A DNA stretch of 64,000 nucleotides from Streptomyces cadmiisoli (GTDB lineage: Bacteria; Actinomycetota; Actinomycetes; Streptomycetales; Streptomycetaceae). Numbering within the stretch: position 1 is the stretch's first letter; each line of letters opens with the position of its first letter. Shown in pieces: positions 8,130 to 16,746 of the stretch. The stretch is taken from assembly GCF_003261055.1 (NCBI RefSeq), contig NZ_CP030073.1, forward strand, positions 1,178,001-1,242,000, written 5' to 3'. The translations under genes and the position numbers were made by a program. The notes beneath the pieces were generated by a model, which saw only the letters and a list, made by a program, of their open reading frames with translations, made no database searches and had not been told where the DNA came from.

Positions 8130-8801
8130 TCAGCCCAGACCGTCGGACGTGTCGCGCAGGACGTCGAGAACGGGGCCGTACATACGCGCCTTGATGGTGC
8201 CGAGGGTGTGGGCCGCCTTGCCCGCCTGGGACGCGGCGATCTCGACGGCGGTCGCGCGTACGGCGTCCTCGTCGACGGCGCGGTCGACGATCCCGGCCGC
8301 CAGGGCGTCCCGACCGCCGTAGCGGCGGGCGGTGAGCATGGCCTCGTGGGCGGTCTGCGGCGTCAGCCGGGACTGGATGAGAGCGGACATGCCGTGCGTG
8401 AAGGGGATGTCGATGTCGGCCTCGGGCAGGCACCAGTAGCCGCGGTCGGCGCGCATCACACGGAAGTCGTGGGCCAGGGACAGCATCGCGCCCGCCGCGA
8501 AGGTGTGCCCCTGGAGTGCGGCGACCGTGACCGCAGGCAGGGAGAGGAACCGCGCGAACAGCGCCTGGACGGAGACGACGTACTCCCGCCGGCGGTCGGC
8601 GTTGGCGAGCAGCCACTCCAGATCCAGCCCGTTGGAGAAGAACTTGCCGGTCGCGGCGGTGACCAGGGCGCGCGGTCCGTCCTCCTTCTCCACCTTGTCG
8701 AGGGCGTCGTTCACGGAGGCGATCCAGTCGGGGTGGAAGCGGTTCTCCCCGTCGCCGAGGTCGAGGACGAACACGTTGTCCTGGCGGTCCAGTGTGGGCA
8801 T
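8130..8801 (-). CDS. enoyl-CoA hydratase/isomerase (crotonase) family protein
   Basis: A 223-residue crotonase-fold protein, a little shorter than classical hydratases (about 260). The start at 8801 (MPTLDRQDN) follows GGAG; an upstream Met would add 14 unlikely residues. Oxyanion-hole segments are visible at FFSNGLDLEWL and LQGHTFAAGAMLSLAHDFRVM. The sequence PEADIDIPFTHGMSALI, and the lack of the usual hydratase Glu pair, fit the delta3,delta2-enoyl-CoA isomerase-like subgroup better than a true hydratase. It lies 60 bases downstream of a TetR regulator on the same strand, so the two are probably co-transcribed and the regulator may sense an acyl-CoA. Confidence 0.8.
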   Translation of the reverse strand: MPTLDRQDNVFVLDLGDGENRFHPDWIASVNDALDKVEKEDGPRALVTAATGKFFSNGLDLEWLLANADRRREYVVSVQALFARFLSLPAVTVAALQGHTFAAGAMLSLAHDFRVMRADRGYWCLPEADIDIPFTHGMSALIQSRLTPQTAHEAMLTARRYGGRDALAAGIVDRAVDEDAVRATAVEIAASQAGKAAHTLGTIKARMYGPVLDVLRDTSDGLG

Positions 8802-8861
8802 GGCGGCTACTCCGTCGGGTCGGTCGGGCAGTGGGACACACATGTCAGGTGGGTCGGCCGG

Positions 8862-9473
8862 TCAGATGGGTCGGCCGGAACCGCCGGCGGGCCGGTCACC
8901 GATGGCGTGGGCCAGGAGGTCGTGGATCTCGTCGGCGGCCACGTCCAGCGGCGCGGTGCTCTGCTCGGCCCGGCACAGGATCACCGCGCCCTCGGCCGCG
9001 GAGATGATGAACGCCGCCAACCGGGCGGCACGTGCGTCGGGCAGGCCGTGGCGCACGAGCAGGCCGGCCAGTGCCTCGCGCCAGCGGGAGAGAACAGCGG
9101 CGGCGGAGCGCGCGAGCTGCGGAGCCTCGTCGTTGGTCTCCACTGCCACCGCCACGATCGGGCACCCGGCCCGGAAGTCGCTCTCCAGGAGCCACTGTCG
9201 CCACTGGTCGAAGAACGCGTCGATGACCTGGACCGCGTCGCCGGACTCGGCCGCCGCGTCGATCCGCTTCGCGATGAAGTCGCCGGCCAGCGCGACCGCC
9301 TCGTCGATCAACTGCGCGCGCCCGCCCGGGAAGTGGTGGTAGACGGAGCCTCGCGGAGCTCCGCTGTGCGCGAGAACGCGGTCGATGCTGGTCGCGCCGG
9401 CTCCGTACTCACGGAGCAGGACGACGGCACTCGCGACCATCCGCTCCCGGCTGTCGCTCCTGCGCGGACTCAC
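8862..9473 (-). CDS. TetR-family regulator (LmrA/YxaF-like)
   Basis: A 203-residue TetR regulator with GTG start. The HTH occupies residues about 8-55 (ATSIDRVLAHSGAPRGSVYHHFPGG). The C-terminal half contains FRAGCPIVAVAVETND, typical of the LmrA/YxaF subgroup, which often controls efflux pumps or flavoprotein genes. It lies upstream of the crotonase gene on the same strand. A short palindrome at 9558-9571, about 85 bases before the start, is the candidate autoregulatory site. Confidence 0.85.
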   Translation of the reverse strand: MSPRRSDSRERMVASAVVLLREYGAGATSIDRVLAHSGAPRGSVYHHFPGGRAQLIDEAVALAGDFIAKRIDAAAESGDAVQVIDAFFDQWRQWLLESDFRAGCPIVAVAVETNDEAPQLARSAAAVLSRWREALAGLLVRHGLPDARAARLAAFIISAAEGAVILCRAEQSTAPLDVAADEIHDLLAHAIGDRPAGGSGRPI

Positions 9474-9557
9474 GGCGGCACCGGCCCGGCGGGGCGGGGT
9501 GCGGTGTACGGCGGTGCGGACATGGCGCCGGCCGCCCTTCCTGGAGACGTTCCCCGA

Positions 9558-9571
9558 TTACCTGCCAGTAA
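9558..9571. promoter_or_regulatory. candidate TetR autoregulatory operator
   Basis: TTACCTGCCAGTAA: TTAC and GTAA arms around CTGCCA, in an AT-richer patch about 85 bases upstream of the TetR start at 9473. Placement suits autoregulation. The rest of the 252-base gap (9474-9725) shows nothing clear. Confidence 0.35.
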
Positions 9572-9725
9572 GTTATGGGCTGTGCCATAGGACATGCAAG
9601 AGGAACGACGCACCGCGCGCCGGTACCGCACGGGGCCGGCCCGGTCACGACGTGACCGGCGGCGCCCCCGCGTGGCGCGCGGCGCATGCCGCGTACGCGG
9701 AGGGCGCCGCCGGTCCGGAGCACGG

Positions 9726-10706
9726 TCAGCGCGCTCCCGGGTTCTTGCGCGGCCTGATCGTGGCATTGGGGAGTTCGGGCGCGGGGAGGCGATCACCGTC
9801 GTAGCCCTCGACCCGGCCGAACCGGTCGGTCTCCGCCTGCCAGGCCTCGCGCGCCCGCACGATGTCCTCGTGGGAGCGGCCGATGAAGTTCCACCACATG
9901 ACGATCTCCTCCTGGAACGGCGGCCCGCCCAGGAGTACCAGTCGTGCGGTGTCCTGCCCGTGGTTGGTCACGGTCACGGTGTCACGGCCGGGGGCCGCGT
10001 AACCGAGTTCGGCCGGCTTCAGGGCGGTTCCGTCGACGGTGACGTCCCCGCTGTCGACGAGCAGGCCGTGCTCGAAGTCGGGGCTCACCGCGAGGGTCAG
10101 GCCGGCTCCCGGGTTCACCGTCAGCTCCGCTCCCAGCAGCGGGGTGAAGGTGCGCACGGGGGACGACTCCCCGGCGAGGGTGCCCAGGAAGACGCGGGCC
10201 TCGCCACCGTCCAGCGGTACGGGCGCGGGGACATGGTGCTGGAAGTCCCTCGCCGTGTCCCGGTGCTCCTCGGGCAGGGCCACCCACAGCTGCACTCCGT
10301 GCAGGATCGTCGTGGCCGGGGTGGAGACCTCGGAGTGGCAGATGCCGTGGCCGCCCGTCATCAGGTTCAGCTCACCGGGCCGGACGAAGGCGTGGCTGCC
10401 CAGGCTGTCGCGGTGCTCGATCTCGCCGCTGAAAAGCCAGCTGACCGTCTGCAGGCCGATGTGCGGATGAGGGGCGACGTCCATACCGCCGGCGGTCGCG
10501 ACGTCGTCCGGGCCGTAGTGGTCGGCGAAGCACCAGGCGCCGATCAATGTGCGGGCCCGCTGCGGCAGAGTGCGCCGCACCCGCATGGCCCGCGGGCCGC
10601 CGAGCGGCACATCGCGTGGAGTGAGAATTTCGATGTCCGGCGACGACGGCCCGTCGGTCTGCCCACCGCATTCCATTTCGACAGGGCGCGCTTCGGTATT
10701 GCTCAC
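9726..10706 (-). CDS. pirin family protein
   Basis: A 326-residue bicupin of the pirin family. GTG 10706 follows GGAGG on the minus strand. The N-terminal cupin keeps the metal ligands of pirins (APHPHIGLQTVSWLFSGEIEHRDS, landmark at residues about 77-100) and a second His/Glu set in GHGICHSEVS. The C-terminal half contains the conserved ending FQEEIVMWWNFIGRSHEDI. Bacterial pirins bind iron and include quercetinase-like enzymes. The gene is divergent from an AhpD-like gene across a 97-base AT-richer spacer, so shared stress-type control is plausible. Confidence 0.9.
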   Translation of the reverse strand: MSNTEARPVEMECGGQTDGPSSPDIEILTPRDVPLGGPRAMRVRRTLPQRARTLIGAWCFADHYGPDDVATAGGMDVAPHPHIGLQTVSWLFSGEIEHRDSLGSHAFVRPGELNLMTGGHGICHSEVSTPATTILHGVQLWVALPEEHRDTARDFQHHVPAPVPLDGGEARVFLGTLAGESSPVRTFTPLLGAELTVNPGAGLTLAVSPDFEHGLLVDSGDVTVDGTALKPAELGYAAPGRDTVTVTNHGQDTARLVLLGGPPFQEEIVMWWNFIGRSHEDIVRAREAWQAETDRFGRVEGYDGDRLPAPELPNATIRPRKNPGAR

Positions 10707-10803
10707 CGGCCCGCTCCTCCCTCATTCGAGAAAGTTTCACCTTCAATAGTAACGATGCGATGATAAGACCGACGCTCGGAGATCGGGCGAAGGAGGAGCT
10801 CAC

Positions 10804-11301
10804 GTGACCCAGACAGCAGAGACGGCCACCCAAGGGCGGGTCTTCATCGACAAACAGAGCCCGGACGCCTACCGAGCGCTGCTCGCCACGGCCGAATCCG
10901 TACGGGCCACCGCGGCCGAAGCCGGACTCGACCGTATCCTGGTCGAGCTGATCAACATCCGGGTGTCCCAGCTCAACGCGTGTGCGTTCTGCCTCAACAC
11001 GCACACCAGGGCCGCCCTGCGGGGCGGTGAGTCCCCGCAGCGCCTGGGTGTGCTGGCCGCCTGGCGTGACACCGATCTCTTCACGCCGCGCGAGCGAGCG
11101 GCCCTGGCGCTGGCGGAGGCCACCACGCATCCCGCCGACGCCGAGCCCCAGACCGCCGCCTACGACCTGGCCCGCTCCGTGCTCACGGAGGCGGAGATCT
11201 CCGCCGTGATCTGGGTGGCGATCACGATCAACGCGTTCAACCGGGTCTCCGTCATGAGCAAGCACCCGGTCCGCCAGAGCTCCTCGGTGACGCCCGCCTG
11301 A
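10804..11301 (+). CDS. carboxymuconolactone decarboxylase (AhpD-like) family protein
   Basis: A 165-residue AhpD-fold protein. GTG 10804 has AAGGAGG just upstream. The redox motif is Cys60-x2-Cys63 with His67 (NACAFCLNTH), the AhpD proton-relay arrangement, so a thiol peroxidase-related role is likely rather than true carboxymuconolactone decarboxylation. The ending (INAFNRVSVMSKHPV) matches the family. It is divergent from pirin and about 180 bases before a second AhpD-like gene. I see no TGTCACA-N16-NGTC promoter in front of this copy, unlike the next one. Confidence 0.88.
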   Translation: MTQTAETATQGRVFIDKQSPDAYRALLATAESVRATAAEAGLDRILVELINIRVSQLNACAFCLNTHTRAALRGGESPQRLGVLAAWRDTDLFTPRERAALALAEATTHPADAEPQTAAYDLARSVLTEAEISAVIWVAITINAFNRVSVMSKHPVRQSSSVTPA

Positions 11302-11417
11302 AGGCGCGGCTCCAGCCCGGACACCGCGCCCGGACGTCACGCCCGGCCGCTCGGCCGGGCAGGCGGACCCCGGGTTCGACCCCGTCCCGCAATGAGACGC
11401 AGGTCACCCCGAAGGGC

Positions 11418-11444
11418 CGTCACACTTTCCGAGGCACATCGGTC
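11418..11444 (+). promoter_or_regulatory. ECF41-like promoter, AhpD-like gene
   Basis: CGTCACA (11418-11424), 16 bases, GGTC (11441-11444). This is the weakest of six matching sites (one mismatch in the -35). The predicted transcript would start near 11451, 20 bases before the AGGAG ribosome site of the gene starting at 11482. It therefore supports the short GTG start over any upstream codon. Confidence 0.6.
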
Positions 11445-11481
11445 AGTCGTGCGTATCCGCAAGACGGTAAAGGAGATCATT

Positions 11482-11955
11482 GTGGAAGCGCGACTCAACT
11501 ACTTCGGTAACCCCTTCGCCGGAAAGGTGCTGCGGCACATCAACTCGGCCAACAAGGTCATCGAGGAATCCTCGCTGCCGGGCACGATCCAGGAACTCGT
11601 GAAGATCCGCGCGAGCCAGATCAACGGCTGCGGTTTCTGCACCGACATGCACACCAAGGACGCCACCGCCGCGGGCGAGACCTCGCAGCGCCTCAACCTG
11701 GTCGCGGCCTGGCGAGAGGCCACGGTCTTCACCGAGGCCGAGCGCGCCGCCCTGGAGATCGCCGAGCAGGGCACCCGCATCGCCGACGCCGCGGGCGGTG
11801 TCAGCGACGAGGCCTGGGCGAACGCCACCAAGCACTTCGACGAGGAGCAGCTCGTCGCGCTGATCTCGCTGGTCGCGGTCATCAACGCCTACAACCGGAT
11901 CAACGTCATCAACCAGCAGCCTGCCGGTGCTTACAAGCCCGGTATGTTCGGCTGA
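11482..11955 (+). CDS. carboxymuconolactone decarboxylase (AhpD-like) family protein
   Basis: A 157-residue AhpD-fold protein. The GTG at 11482 has AGGAG at 11471-11475; a longer frame from 11392 is rejected because it would begin before the predicted promoter. The active site is Cys50-x2-Cys53 with His57 (NGCGFCTDMH), followed by the family stretch RLNLVAAWREATVFTEAERAALE. The likely role is reduction of peroxides or other electrophiles with a thiol partner. It is the first gene of the block with ECF41-like promoters and fits the decarboxylase member of that regulon type. Downstream is an independently placed cupin gene. Confidence 0.9.
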   Translation: MEARLNYFGNPFAGKVLRHINSANKVIEESSLPGTIQELVKIRASQINGCGFCTDMHTKDATAAGETSQRLNLVAAWREATVFTEAERAALEIAEQGTRIADAAGGVSDEAWANATKHFDEEQLVALISLVAVINAYNRINVINQQPAGAYKPGMFG

Positions 11956-12231
11956 TCGGACCAGCCCGAGCCGGACAATCACCGTCCGTCTCCACGCCGC
12001 CCCGACCTACGGCGCGGAGACGGACAACCCGGAGCCGCCGATTCCCGGGGCCGCCTGATCGACTGCGCGGCGTTGCGGCGATGTCTCTACCCTGGGAGTA
12101 CTCGGTCTCTCCCCGCAGGGGCGCACCCGGTCGGAAGACCGAGAGACGCCGGTGGTCCGCGGCCACGGTGATGGTGCGCGCATATTTCGTCGGCGTCTCG
12201 TTGCGCAACCGATCAACGGGAGATGGTCTTC

Positions 12232-12714
12232 ATGTCATACCCCCCGCAGGTGTACATGGGAGAGACCGGCGAGATCAGCGCGAAATACCGCCCCGTGAGC
12301 ACTCCGCCGGAACTCGGCAGACCGGGAAAGGGCGCCTACTACTATTTGGCGACCACCGCGACCACCCGGGGCGAATTCGGACTGTACAGGGTCGAGATGA
12401 CCGCACGGGCGGGCGGCCCCAAGACTCATTTCCACAAATCCATCTCGGAGTCGTTCTTCATCCTGAGCGGTACGGTGCGGCTCTACGACGGCGCACAATG
12501 GGTCGACGCTCGGCAGGGTGACTTCCTGCATGTGCCTCAGGGTGGACTCCACGCGTTCCGGAACGACTCCGACGAGCTCGCGGAAATGCTGCTCCTCTTC
12601 ACGCCCGGAGCGCCGCGTGAGGAGTACTTCGAGAAACTCCCGGAGATGGGTGACGCCACCGACGAGGAACGGGCCCAGTTCTTCGTGAAGCACGACTCCT
12701 ACTTCGTCGAATAG
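12232..12714 (+). CDS. cupin domain protein
   Basis: A 160-residue single-domain cupin. ATG 12232 is preferred over ATG 12223 because GGGAG (12218-12222) is correctly spaced for it. Cupin motif 1 is visible as THFHKSISESFFILSGTVRLY (residues about 66-86) and motif 2 as GDFLHVPQGGLHAF; the His and Glu ligands are present, so it probably binds a divalent metal. The 276-base gap upstream contains the hairpin CGGTC-GGAA-GACCG (12128-12141) and an imperfect TGTCTCT-N15-GGTC at 12082-12107, one base short of the ECF41-like spacing. The enzymatic role is unknown. Confidence 0.85.
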   Translation: MSYPPQVYMGETGEISAKYRPVSTPPELGRPGKGAYYYLATTATTRGEFGLYRVEMTARAGGPKTHFHKSISESFFILSGTVRLYDGAQWVDARQGDFLHVPQGGLHAFRNDSDELAEMLLLFTPGAPREEYFEKLPEMGDATDEERAQFFVKHDSYFVE

Positions 12715-12772
12715 TCGAACAGCCGGAGGCCGTGCGGTCGGCGCGTGTCTCTCCCCCGCCTTTCGGCCGGGC

Positions 12773-12799
12773 TGTCACAGGATGTAGGGCCACCCGGTC
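12773..12799 (+). promoter_or_regulatory. ECF41-like promoter, FAD oxidoreductase gene
   Basis: TGTCACA (12773-12779), 16 bases, GGTC (12796-12799). The predicted transcript starts near 12806, about 54 bases before the chosen GTG at 12860. The -35 matches the reported ECF41 consensus exactly; the -10 differs from CGTC at one base. Confidence 0.75.
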
Positions 12800-12859
12800 T
12801 GATCAGTGAGTGATCTTCCCAACGACTCGCGGCACGCGACATCGGAGATGAGGAACCCT

Positions 12860-14083
12860 GTGAATACCTTCGTGATCGTCGGCGGCGGTCTCGCCGCCGG
12901 CAAGGCCGCGGAAGCCCTGCGGGAAAACGGCCATGACGGCCCGCTCGTCATCATCGGCGACGAGAACGAGAAGCCCTACATCCGGCCGCCGCTCTCCAAG
13001 GGGTACCTCCTCGGCAAGGAGGAGCGCGATTCGATCTTCGTGCATCCGGACGACTGGTACCGCGAGCACGAGGTCGACCTGCTGCTGGACACCCGCGCGC
13101 GGGCGTTCGACTGGCGCGCCCGGACCGTGGACCTCGAGGACGGGCGCCAGATCCCGTACGACAAGCTGCTGCTGGCCACCGGCTCGTCCCCGCGCCGGCT
13201 GACGATCCCCGGAGCGGAGCTGGACAACGTCCTCTATCTGCGCCGGGTGGGCGACAGCGAGCGGCTCAAGTCCGCCTTCACGGCGGGAGCGAAGATCGTC
13301 GTCATCGGTGGCGGCTGGATCGGTCTCGAAACCGCCGCGGCCGCCCGCACGGCCGGCGGTGACGTCACCGTCCTGGAGCACGGCGAGCTCCCCCTGCTGA
13401 AGGTGCTCGGACGCGAGGCCGCCGAGGTGTTCGCCGAACTGCACACCGATCACGGTGTCCAGCTCCTGCCCAACGTGCAGGTGGAATCCCTCACCGGCAC
13501 CGCGGGCCGGGTGGACGGCGTACGGCTCGCCGACGGCCGGCACCTGGCCGCGGACGCCGTGGTCGTGGGCATCGGCATCACGCCGAACGTCCAACTCGCC
13601 CAGGAGGCGGGCCTGGACGTGCGGAACGGCATCGTCACCGACGCGCACCTGCGGACCTCGGTGGCCGATGTGTACGCCGCCGGCGACGTCGCCAACGCCT
13701 TCCACCCGCGCTTCGACCGCCATCTGCGGGTCGAGCACTGGGCGAACGCGTTGAACCAGCCCCGCGTGGCCGCGCTCAGCATGCTCGGCAAGGACGCCGT
13801 GTACGACAGGCTGCCGTACTTCTACACCGACCAGTACGACCTCGGTATGGAGTACACGGGCTACGTGGAACCGGGCGGCTACGACCGTGTCGTCTTCCGC
13901 GGCGACGTGGGCAAGCGGGAGTTCATCGCGTTCTGGATGGCCGGGAACCGTGTCCTGGCGGGCATGAACGTGAACGTCTGGGACGTCGTCGATCCGATCC
14001 GGGACCTCATCACGTCCGACTCCGACGTCGACGACCCACGTCTGGCGGACCCGGACGTGCCCCTGGACCGCGTCGCGCGGTGA
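12860..14083 (+). CDS. NAD(P)/FAD-dependent oxidoreductase (ferredoxin/rubredoxin reductase type)
   Basis: A 407-residue flavoprotein. The FAD-binding fold starts right at the N-terminus (VNTFVIVGGGLAAGKAAEA), supporting the GTG at 12860; ATG 12848 and GTG 12806 are alternatives. The second dinucleotide fold is KIVVIGGGWIGLETAAAA and the FAD ribityl site is VADVYAAGDVA. The C-terminal reductase domain follows. This architecture belongs to ferredoxin reductases of oxygenase and P450 systems and to AIF-like NADH oxidases. Electrons pass from NAD(P)H to an unknown acceptor; no ferredoxin gene is adjacent. It is the oxidoreductase member of the ECF41-like block. Confidence 0.88.
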   Translation: MNTFVIVGGGLAAGKAAEALRENGHDGPLVIIGDENEKPYIRPPLSKGYLLGKEERDSIFVHPDDWYREHEVDLLLDTRARAFDWRARTVDLEDGRQIPYDKLLLATGSSPRRLTIPGAELDNVLYLRRVGDSERLKSAFTAGAKIVVIGGGWIGLETAAAARTAGGDVTVLEHGELPLLKVLGREAAEVFAELHTDHGVQLLPNVQVESLTGTAGRVDGVRLADGRHLAADAVVVGIGITPNVQLAQEAGLDVRNGIVTDAHLRTSVADVYAAGDVANAFHPRFDRHLRVEHWANALNQPRVAALSMLGKDAVYDRLPYFYTDQYDLGMEYTGYVEPGGYDRVVFRGDVGKREFIAFWMAGNRVLAGMNVNVWDVVDPIRDLITSDSDVDDPRLADPDVPLDRVAR

Positions 14084-14148
14084 CCCCGCGTCGAGCGGTG
14101 ACCTGACCGGACGTCGGCGGGGCGGGGCGGACGGTACGCCCTGTCCCC

Positions 14149-14168
14149 CGCCGCGCCTGAGCGCGGCG
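14149..14168 (+). terminator. hairpin after FAD oxidoreductase gene
   Basis: Perfect 8-bp GC stem CGCCGCGC with loop CTGA and GCGCGGCG. It lies 66 bases after the stop and 67 bases before the next ECF41-like promoter, so it separates the two transcripts. Confidence 0.5.
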
Positions 14169-14234
14169 CCGCGGGATCCGACGGCGACAGGGGACGGCCG
14201 ACGGGGACACGTTTCCCCGAACCGTCCCGATCCC

Positions 14235-14261
14235 TGTCACACACGAAGCAGTTGTCCTGTC
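14235..14261 (+). promoter_or_regulatory. ECF41-like promoter, NmrA-type SDR gene
   Basis: TGTCACA (14235-14241), 16 bases, TGTC (14258-14261). The predicted transcript starts near 14268, leaving a leader of about 37 bases with GAGAGG as ribosome site before ATG 14305. Confidence 0.8.
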
Positions 14262-14304
14262 TTTCTCTGATACAGACACCAAATTCTTTCGAGAGGTATT
14301 CCTT

Positions 14305-15051
14305 ATGAAGGTCGTAGTGATCGGTGGAACCGGGCTCATCGGATCGAAGCTGGTCGCACAGCTCGACGAGCAGGGCCACGAGGCGGTCGCGGCCGCACCG
14401 AACACCGGCGTCAACACCCTGACGGGCGAGGGCCTGGCGGAGGTCCTCGACGGCGCGTCCGTCGTGGTCGACGTGTCCAACTCCCCCTCGTTCGAGGAGA
14501 AGGCCGTCATGGACTTCTTCCGCACCTCCACGACCAACCTCCTCAAGGCGGAGGCCGAGGCCGGCTGCACGCACCACGTGGCACTGTCCGTGGTCGGCAC
14601 CGACCGTCTCCCGGACAGCGCCTACTTCCGCGCCAAGCAGGCCCAGGAAGAACTCATCAAGTCGTCCGGCATGCCGTACTCCATCGTCCACGCCACGCAG
14701 TTCTTCGAGTTCGTCAAGGCGATCGCCGCCGACGCCACCGACGGTGACACCGTGCGCCTGTCCCCGGCCAAGATCCAGCCGATGGTCTCCGACGACGTGG
14801 CCGCGGCCGTCGCCCGCGCCGCGGTCGGCACCCCGGTCAACGGCCTGGTCGAGGTGGCCGGCCCCGAGGTCTTCGGTCTCGACGAGCTCATCCGCATCGG
14901 CCTCGCCGCGCAGGACGACCCCCGCACCGTGGTCGCCGACGAGCGCGCCACGTACTTCGGGGCCGAACTGAAGGAGACCTCGCTCCTGCCCGGTCCCGAC
15001 GCGCACATCGCCGAGACCAAGTTCGCGGACTGGCTCGCCCGGCAGCGCTGA
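14305..15051 (+). CDS. NmrA-type atypical SDR (epimerase-like)
   Basis: A 248-residue NAD(P)-binding protein with the atypical SDR start MKVVVIGGTGLIGSKLVAQL (GxxGxxG) and the stretch THHVALSVVGTDRLPDSAYFRAKQ, where YxxxK is replaced by a Tyr-Phe-Arg-Ala-Lys-type arrangement seen in NmrA-like proteins. These may be quinone or flavin-like reductases, or redox sensors that bind NAD(P) without turnover. It is about the same length as, and clearly related to, the gene at 60455-61204. It is the epimerase member of the ECF41-like block. YceI follows 164 bases later. Confidence 0.87.
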   Translation: MKVVVIGGTGLIGSKLVAQLDEQGHEAVAAAPNTGVNTLTGEGLAEVLDGASVVVDVSNSPSFEEKAVMDFFRTSTTNLLKAEAEAGCTHHVALSVVGTDRLPDSAYFRAKQAQEELIKSSGMPYSIVHATQFFEFVKAIAADATDGDTVRLSPAKIQPMVSDDVAAAVARAAVGTPVNGLVEVAGPEVFGLDELIRIGLAAQDDPRTVVADERATYFGAELKETSLLPGPDAHIAETKFADWLARQR

Positions 15052-15215
15052 CCCCGACGGGGGTGGCTCCCGCCGGACGGCCGGCGCCACCCCCGTTCCC
15101 CATTCGCCGTCCGGCCTCTGTCCACCGGGGCCGCAGTCCCGTCCCACCGGACGGCCGCACCGCGTCCGGACCGACCCCTGCCCGAGGTTCACGCACCGAG
15201 GAACTCAGACTTGTC

Positions 15216-15806
15216 ATGTCCATATCTAACGACAGCACGCGTGTCCCGCCCCTCGCGGGACTGACCGGGGTGTACGTCATCGACCCGGTCCACAGCACGA
15301 TCGGCTTCTCCGTCCGACACGCCATGATCACCAACGTGCGCGGCAGATTCACCGCGTTCGAAGGGCTCCTCAAGCTCGACGGGTCGCGCCCGAGCCGGTC
15401 CGAGGCCTACCTCAGCGTCCAGACGGGCAGCTTGGAGACCGGCAACGGGGAGCGCGACGCGCACCTCACCGGCCCGGACTTCCTCGACTCGTCGACCTTC
15501 CCCCTGATGAGCTTCCGCTCCACCGGATGCCTGGACGCCGGTGGCGGCCGGTTCCGCGTGTCGGGGTACCTCCGGATCAAGGACATCGAACTGCCGATTC
15601 GCCTCGACCTCGAACTCGGCGGCGCGAGCCGGGACGCCGCCGGCAACCACCGTGTCGGCTTCGAGGGTTCGGCCGTTCTGCGACGCGCCGACTGGGGACT
15701 CGACCGGAACGCGGGACCGGCGGCGGGTGGCGCGCTGATCGACGACAAGGTGAAGCTGATCCTCGACGTCTCCGCCGTACGCCTGAACCAGGCGTTGGCC
15801 GCCTGA
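15216..15806 (+). CDS. YceI family protein
   Basis: A 196-residue YceI/polyisoprenoid-binding beta-barrel (lipocalin-like) protein. ATG 15216 is taken after GAGGAACTCAG. Family landmarks are YVIDPVHSTIGFSVRHAMI, DAHLTGPDFLDSSTFPLMSF and GYLRIKDIELPIRLDL. No signal peptide is visible, unlike many proteobacterial YceI proteins, so it is probably cytoplasmic. Members bind isoprenoid or amide lipids. A weak candidate promoter (CGTCCCA 15140-15146, 16 bases, CGTC 15163-15166) lies upstream, but in such GC-rich DNA this is poor evidence. It shares a strong terminator with the convergent hydrolase gene. Confidence 0.88.
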   Translation: MSISNDSTRVPPLAGLTGVYVIDPVHSTIGFSVRHAMITNVRGRFTAFEGLLKLDGSRPSRSEAYLSVQTGSLETGNGERDAHLTGPDFLDSSTFPLMSFRSTGCLDAGGGRFRVSGYLRIKDIELPIRLDLELGGASRDAAGNHRVGFEGSAVLRRADWGLDRNAGPAAGGALIDDKVKLILDVSAVRLNQALAA

Positions 15807-15864
15807 AGGCCTCGGCCGGTCCGCGCGTCGCGTCCGGCCGTGCGGACCCCACGACGGGACAGGC

Positions 15865-15894
15865 GGGCGGGGCGGCATCGCTGCCGCCCCGCCC
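15865..15894. terminator. bidirectional terminator hairpin
   Basis: Perfect 13-bp stem: GGGCGGGGCGGCA (15865-15877), loop TCGC, TGCCGCCCCGCCC (15882-15894). It lies between the convergent YceI and secreted hydrolase genes. Confidence 0.75.
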
Positions 15895-15909
15895 TGTGGT
15901 GCACACCGG

Positions 15910-16746
15910 TCAGCGGGTCGCCCGCGCCGCCCGCTCGATGAGCTCGGCGACGTCGTCGGGCTGCGACACGGTCACCGCGTGCGAGGCCTCGACCTCCACC
16001 GTGTGCGACTTCGCGCGCTTCGCCATGAACTGCTGCGTCCGCGGCGGGATGTTGAGGTCCTCGGAGGCCACCATGGTCCAGGACGGAACGGTCTTCCAGG
16101 CCGGCTCGCCGGACTCCTCCCCCAGGGCCACGTCGGTCACCGGTCGCTGGGTGACGGCCATGAGCCGGGCGGTGTTCCGGGAGACGTCCGCGGCGAACTG
16201 CTGGGGGAACTTCTTCTGGTCGATGTAGAGGTCGGCTCCCTGGGAACCGTCCGGCAGATGCACCGGAACGGGGCGCAGCGCCTGGCCGAGGGAACTGCCC
16301 GGGAACTTCTCCGCCAGTGCGGCCGCGCTCTCTCCCTTGTCGGGCATGAACGCGGCGAGGTAGACGAGCGCTTTGACGTTGTCGGCGCCGCGGGCGGCAT
16401 TGGTGATGACCGCTCCGCCGTAGGAGTGGCCGGCGAGCACGACGGGGCCGTCGATGCTCGCCACGAGCTCACGGACGTAGGCGGCGTCGCTGCTCAGGCC
16501 GCGCAGCGGGTTGGCGGCCGCGACGACCGGGTAGCCCTCCTCCTTCAGCTCCTTGACGACGCCGTTCCAGCTGGTGGAGTCGGCGAACGCGCCGTGCACC
16601 AGGACGACGGTCGGCTTGGGGTGCTGCGGGGCGTCGGCCTTCTCGGCGCTGGCCGGACCGACCGACGCGGCGAACAGGGCGGCGCCGACCGTGGCGGTGG
16701 CCAAGAGGGTGAGGGGGGTGCGTCGGCTCAGCGATCGACGGTGCAT
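15910..16746 (-). CDS. secreted alpha/beta hydrolase
   Basis: A 278-residue exported alpha/beta hydrolase. The signal peptide has a basic RRSLSRRT start, a hydrophobic core and the cleavage site ASA (about residue 34); twin Arg is present but Sec export is as likely. The mature part shows LVHGAFADSTSW, the nucleophile elbow GHSYGG (Ser108) and a C-terminal catalytic His in EASHAVTVSQPDDV. It is closely similar in layout to the wall-anchored hydrolase at 41361-42344 but has no sorting signal. It is preceded by an ECF41-like promoter with a long leader of about 265 bases. The substrate is unknown; an ester is likely. Confidence 0.88.
   Translation of the reverse strand: MHRRSLSRRTPLTLLATATVGAALFAASVGPASAEKADAPQHPKPTVVLVHGAFADSTSWNGVVKELKEEGYPVVAAANPLRGLSSDAAYVRELVASIDGPVVLAGHSYGGAVITNAARGADNVKALVYLAAFMPDKGESAAALAEKFPGSSLGQALRPVPVHLPDGSQGADLYIDQKKFPQQFAADVSRNTARLMAVTQRPVTDVALGEESGEPAWKTVPSWTMVASEDLNIPPRTQQFMAKRAKSHTVEVEASHAVTVSQPDDVAELIERAARATR

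Noticed and set aside
12082..12107. TGTCTCT-N15-GGTC before the cupin gene
   Set aside because: The spacing is 15 not 16 and the -35 has two mismatches, so it does not meet the pattern of the other six.
15140..15166. CGTCCCA-N16-CGTC before the YceI gene as a seventh ECF41-like promoter
   Set aside because: Two mismatches in the -35 and a very GC-rich context; such matches are expected by chance. Mentioned only as a weak candidate.
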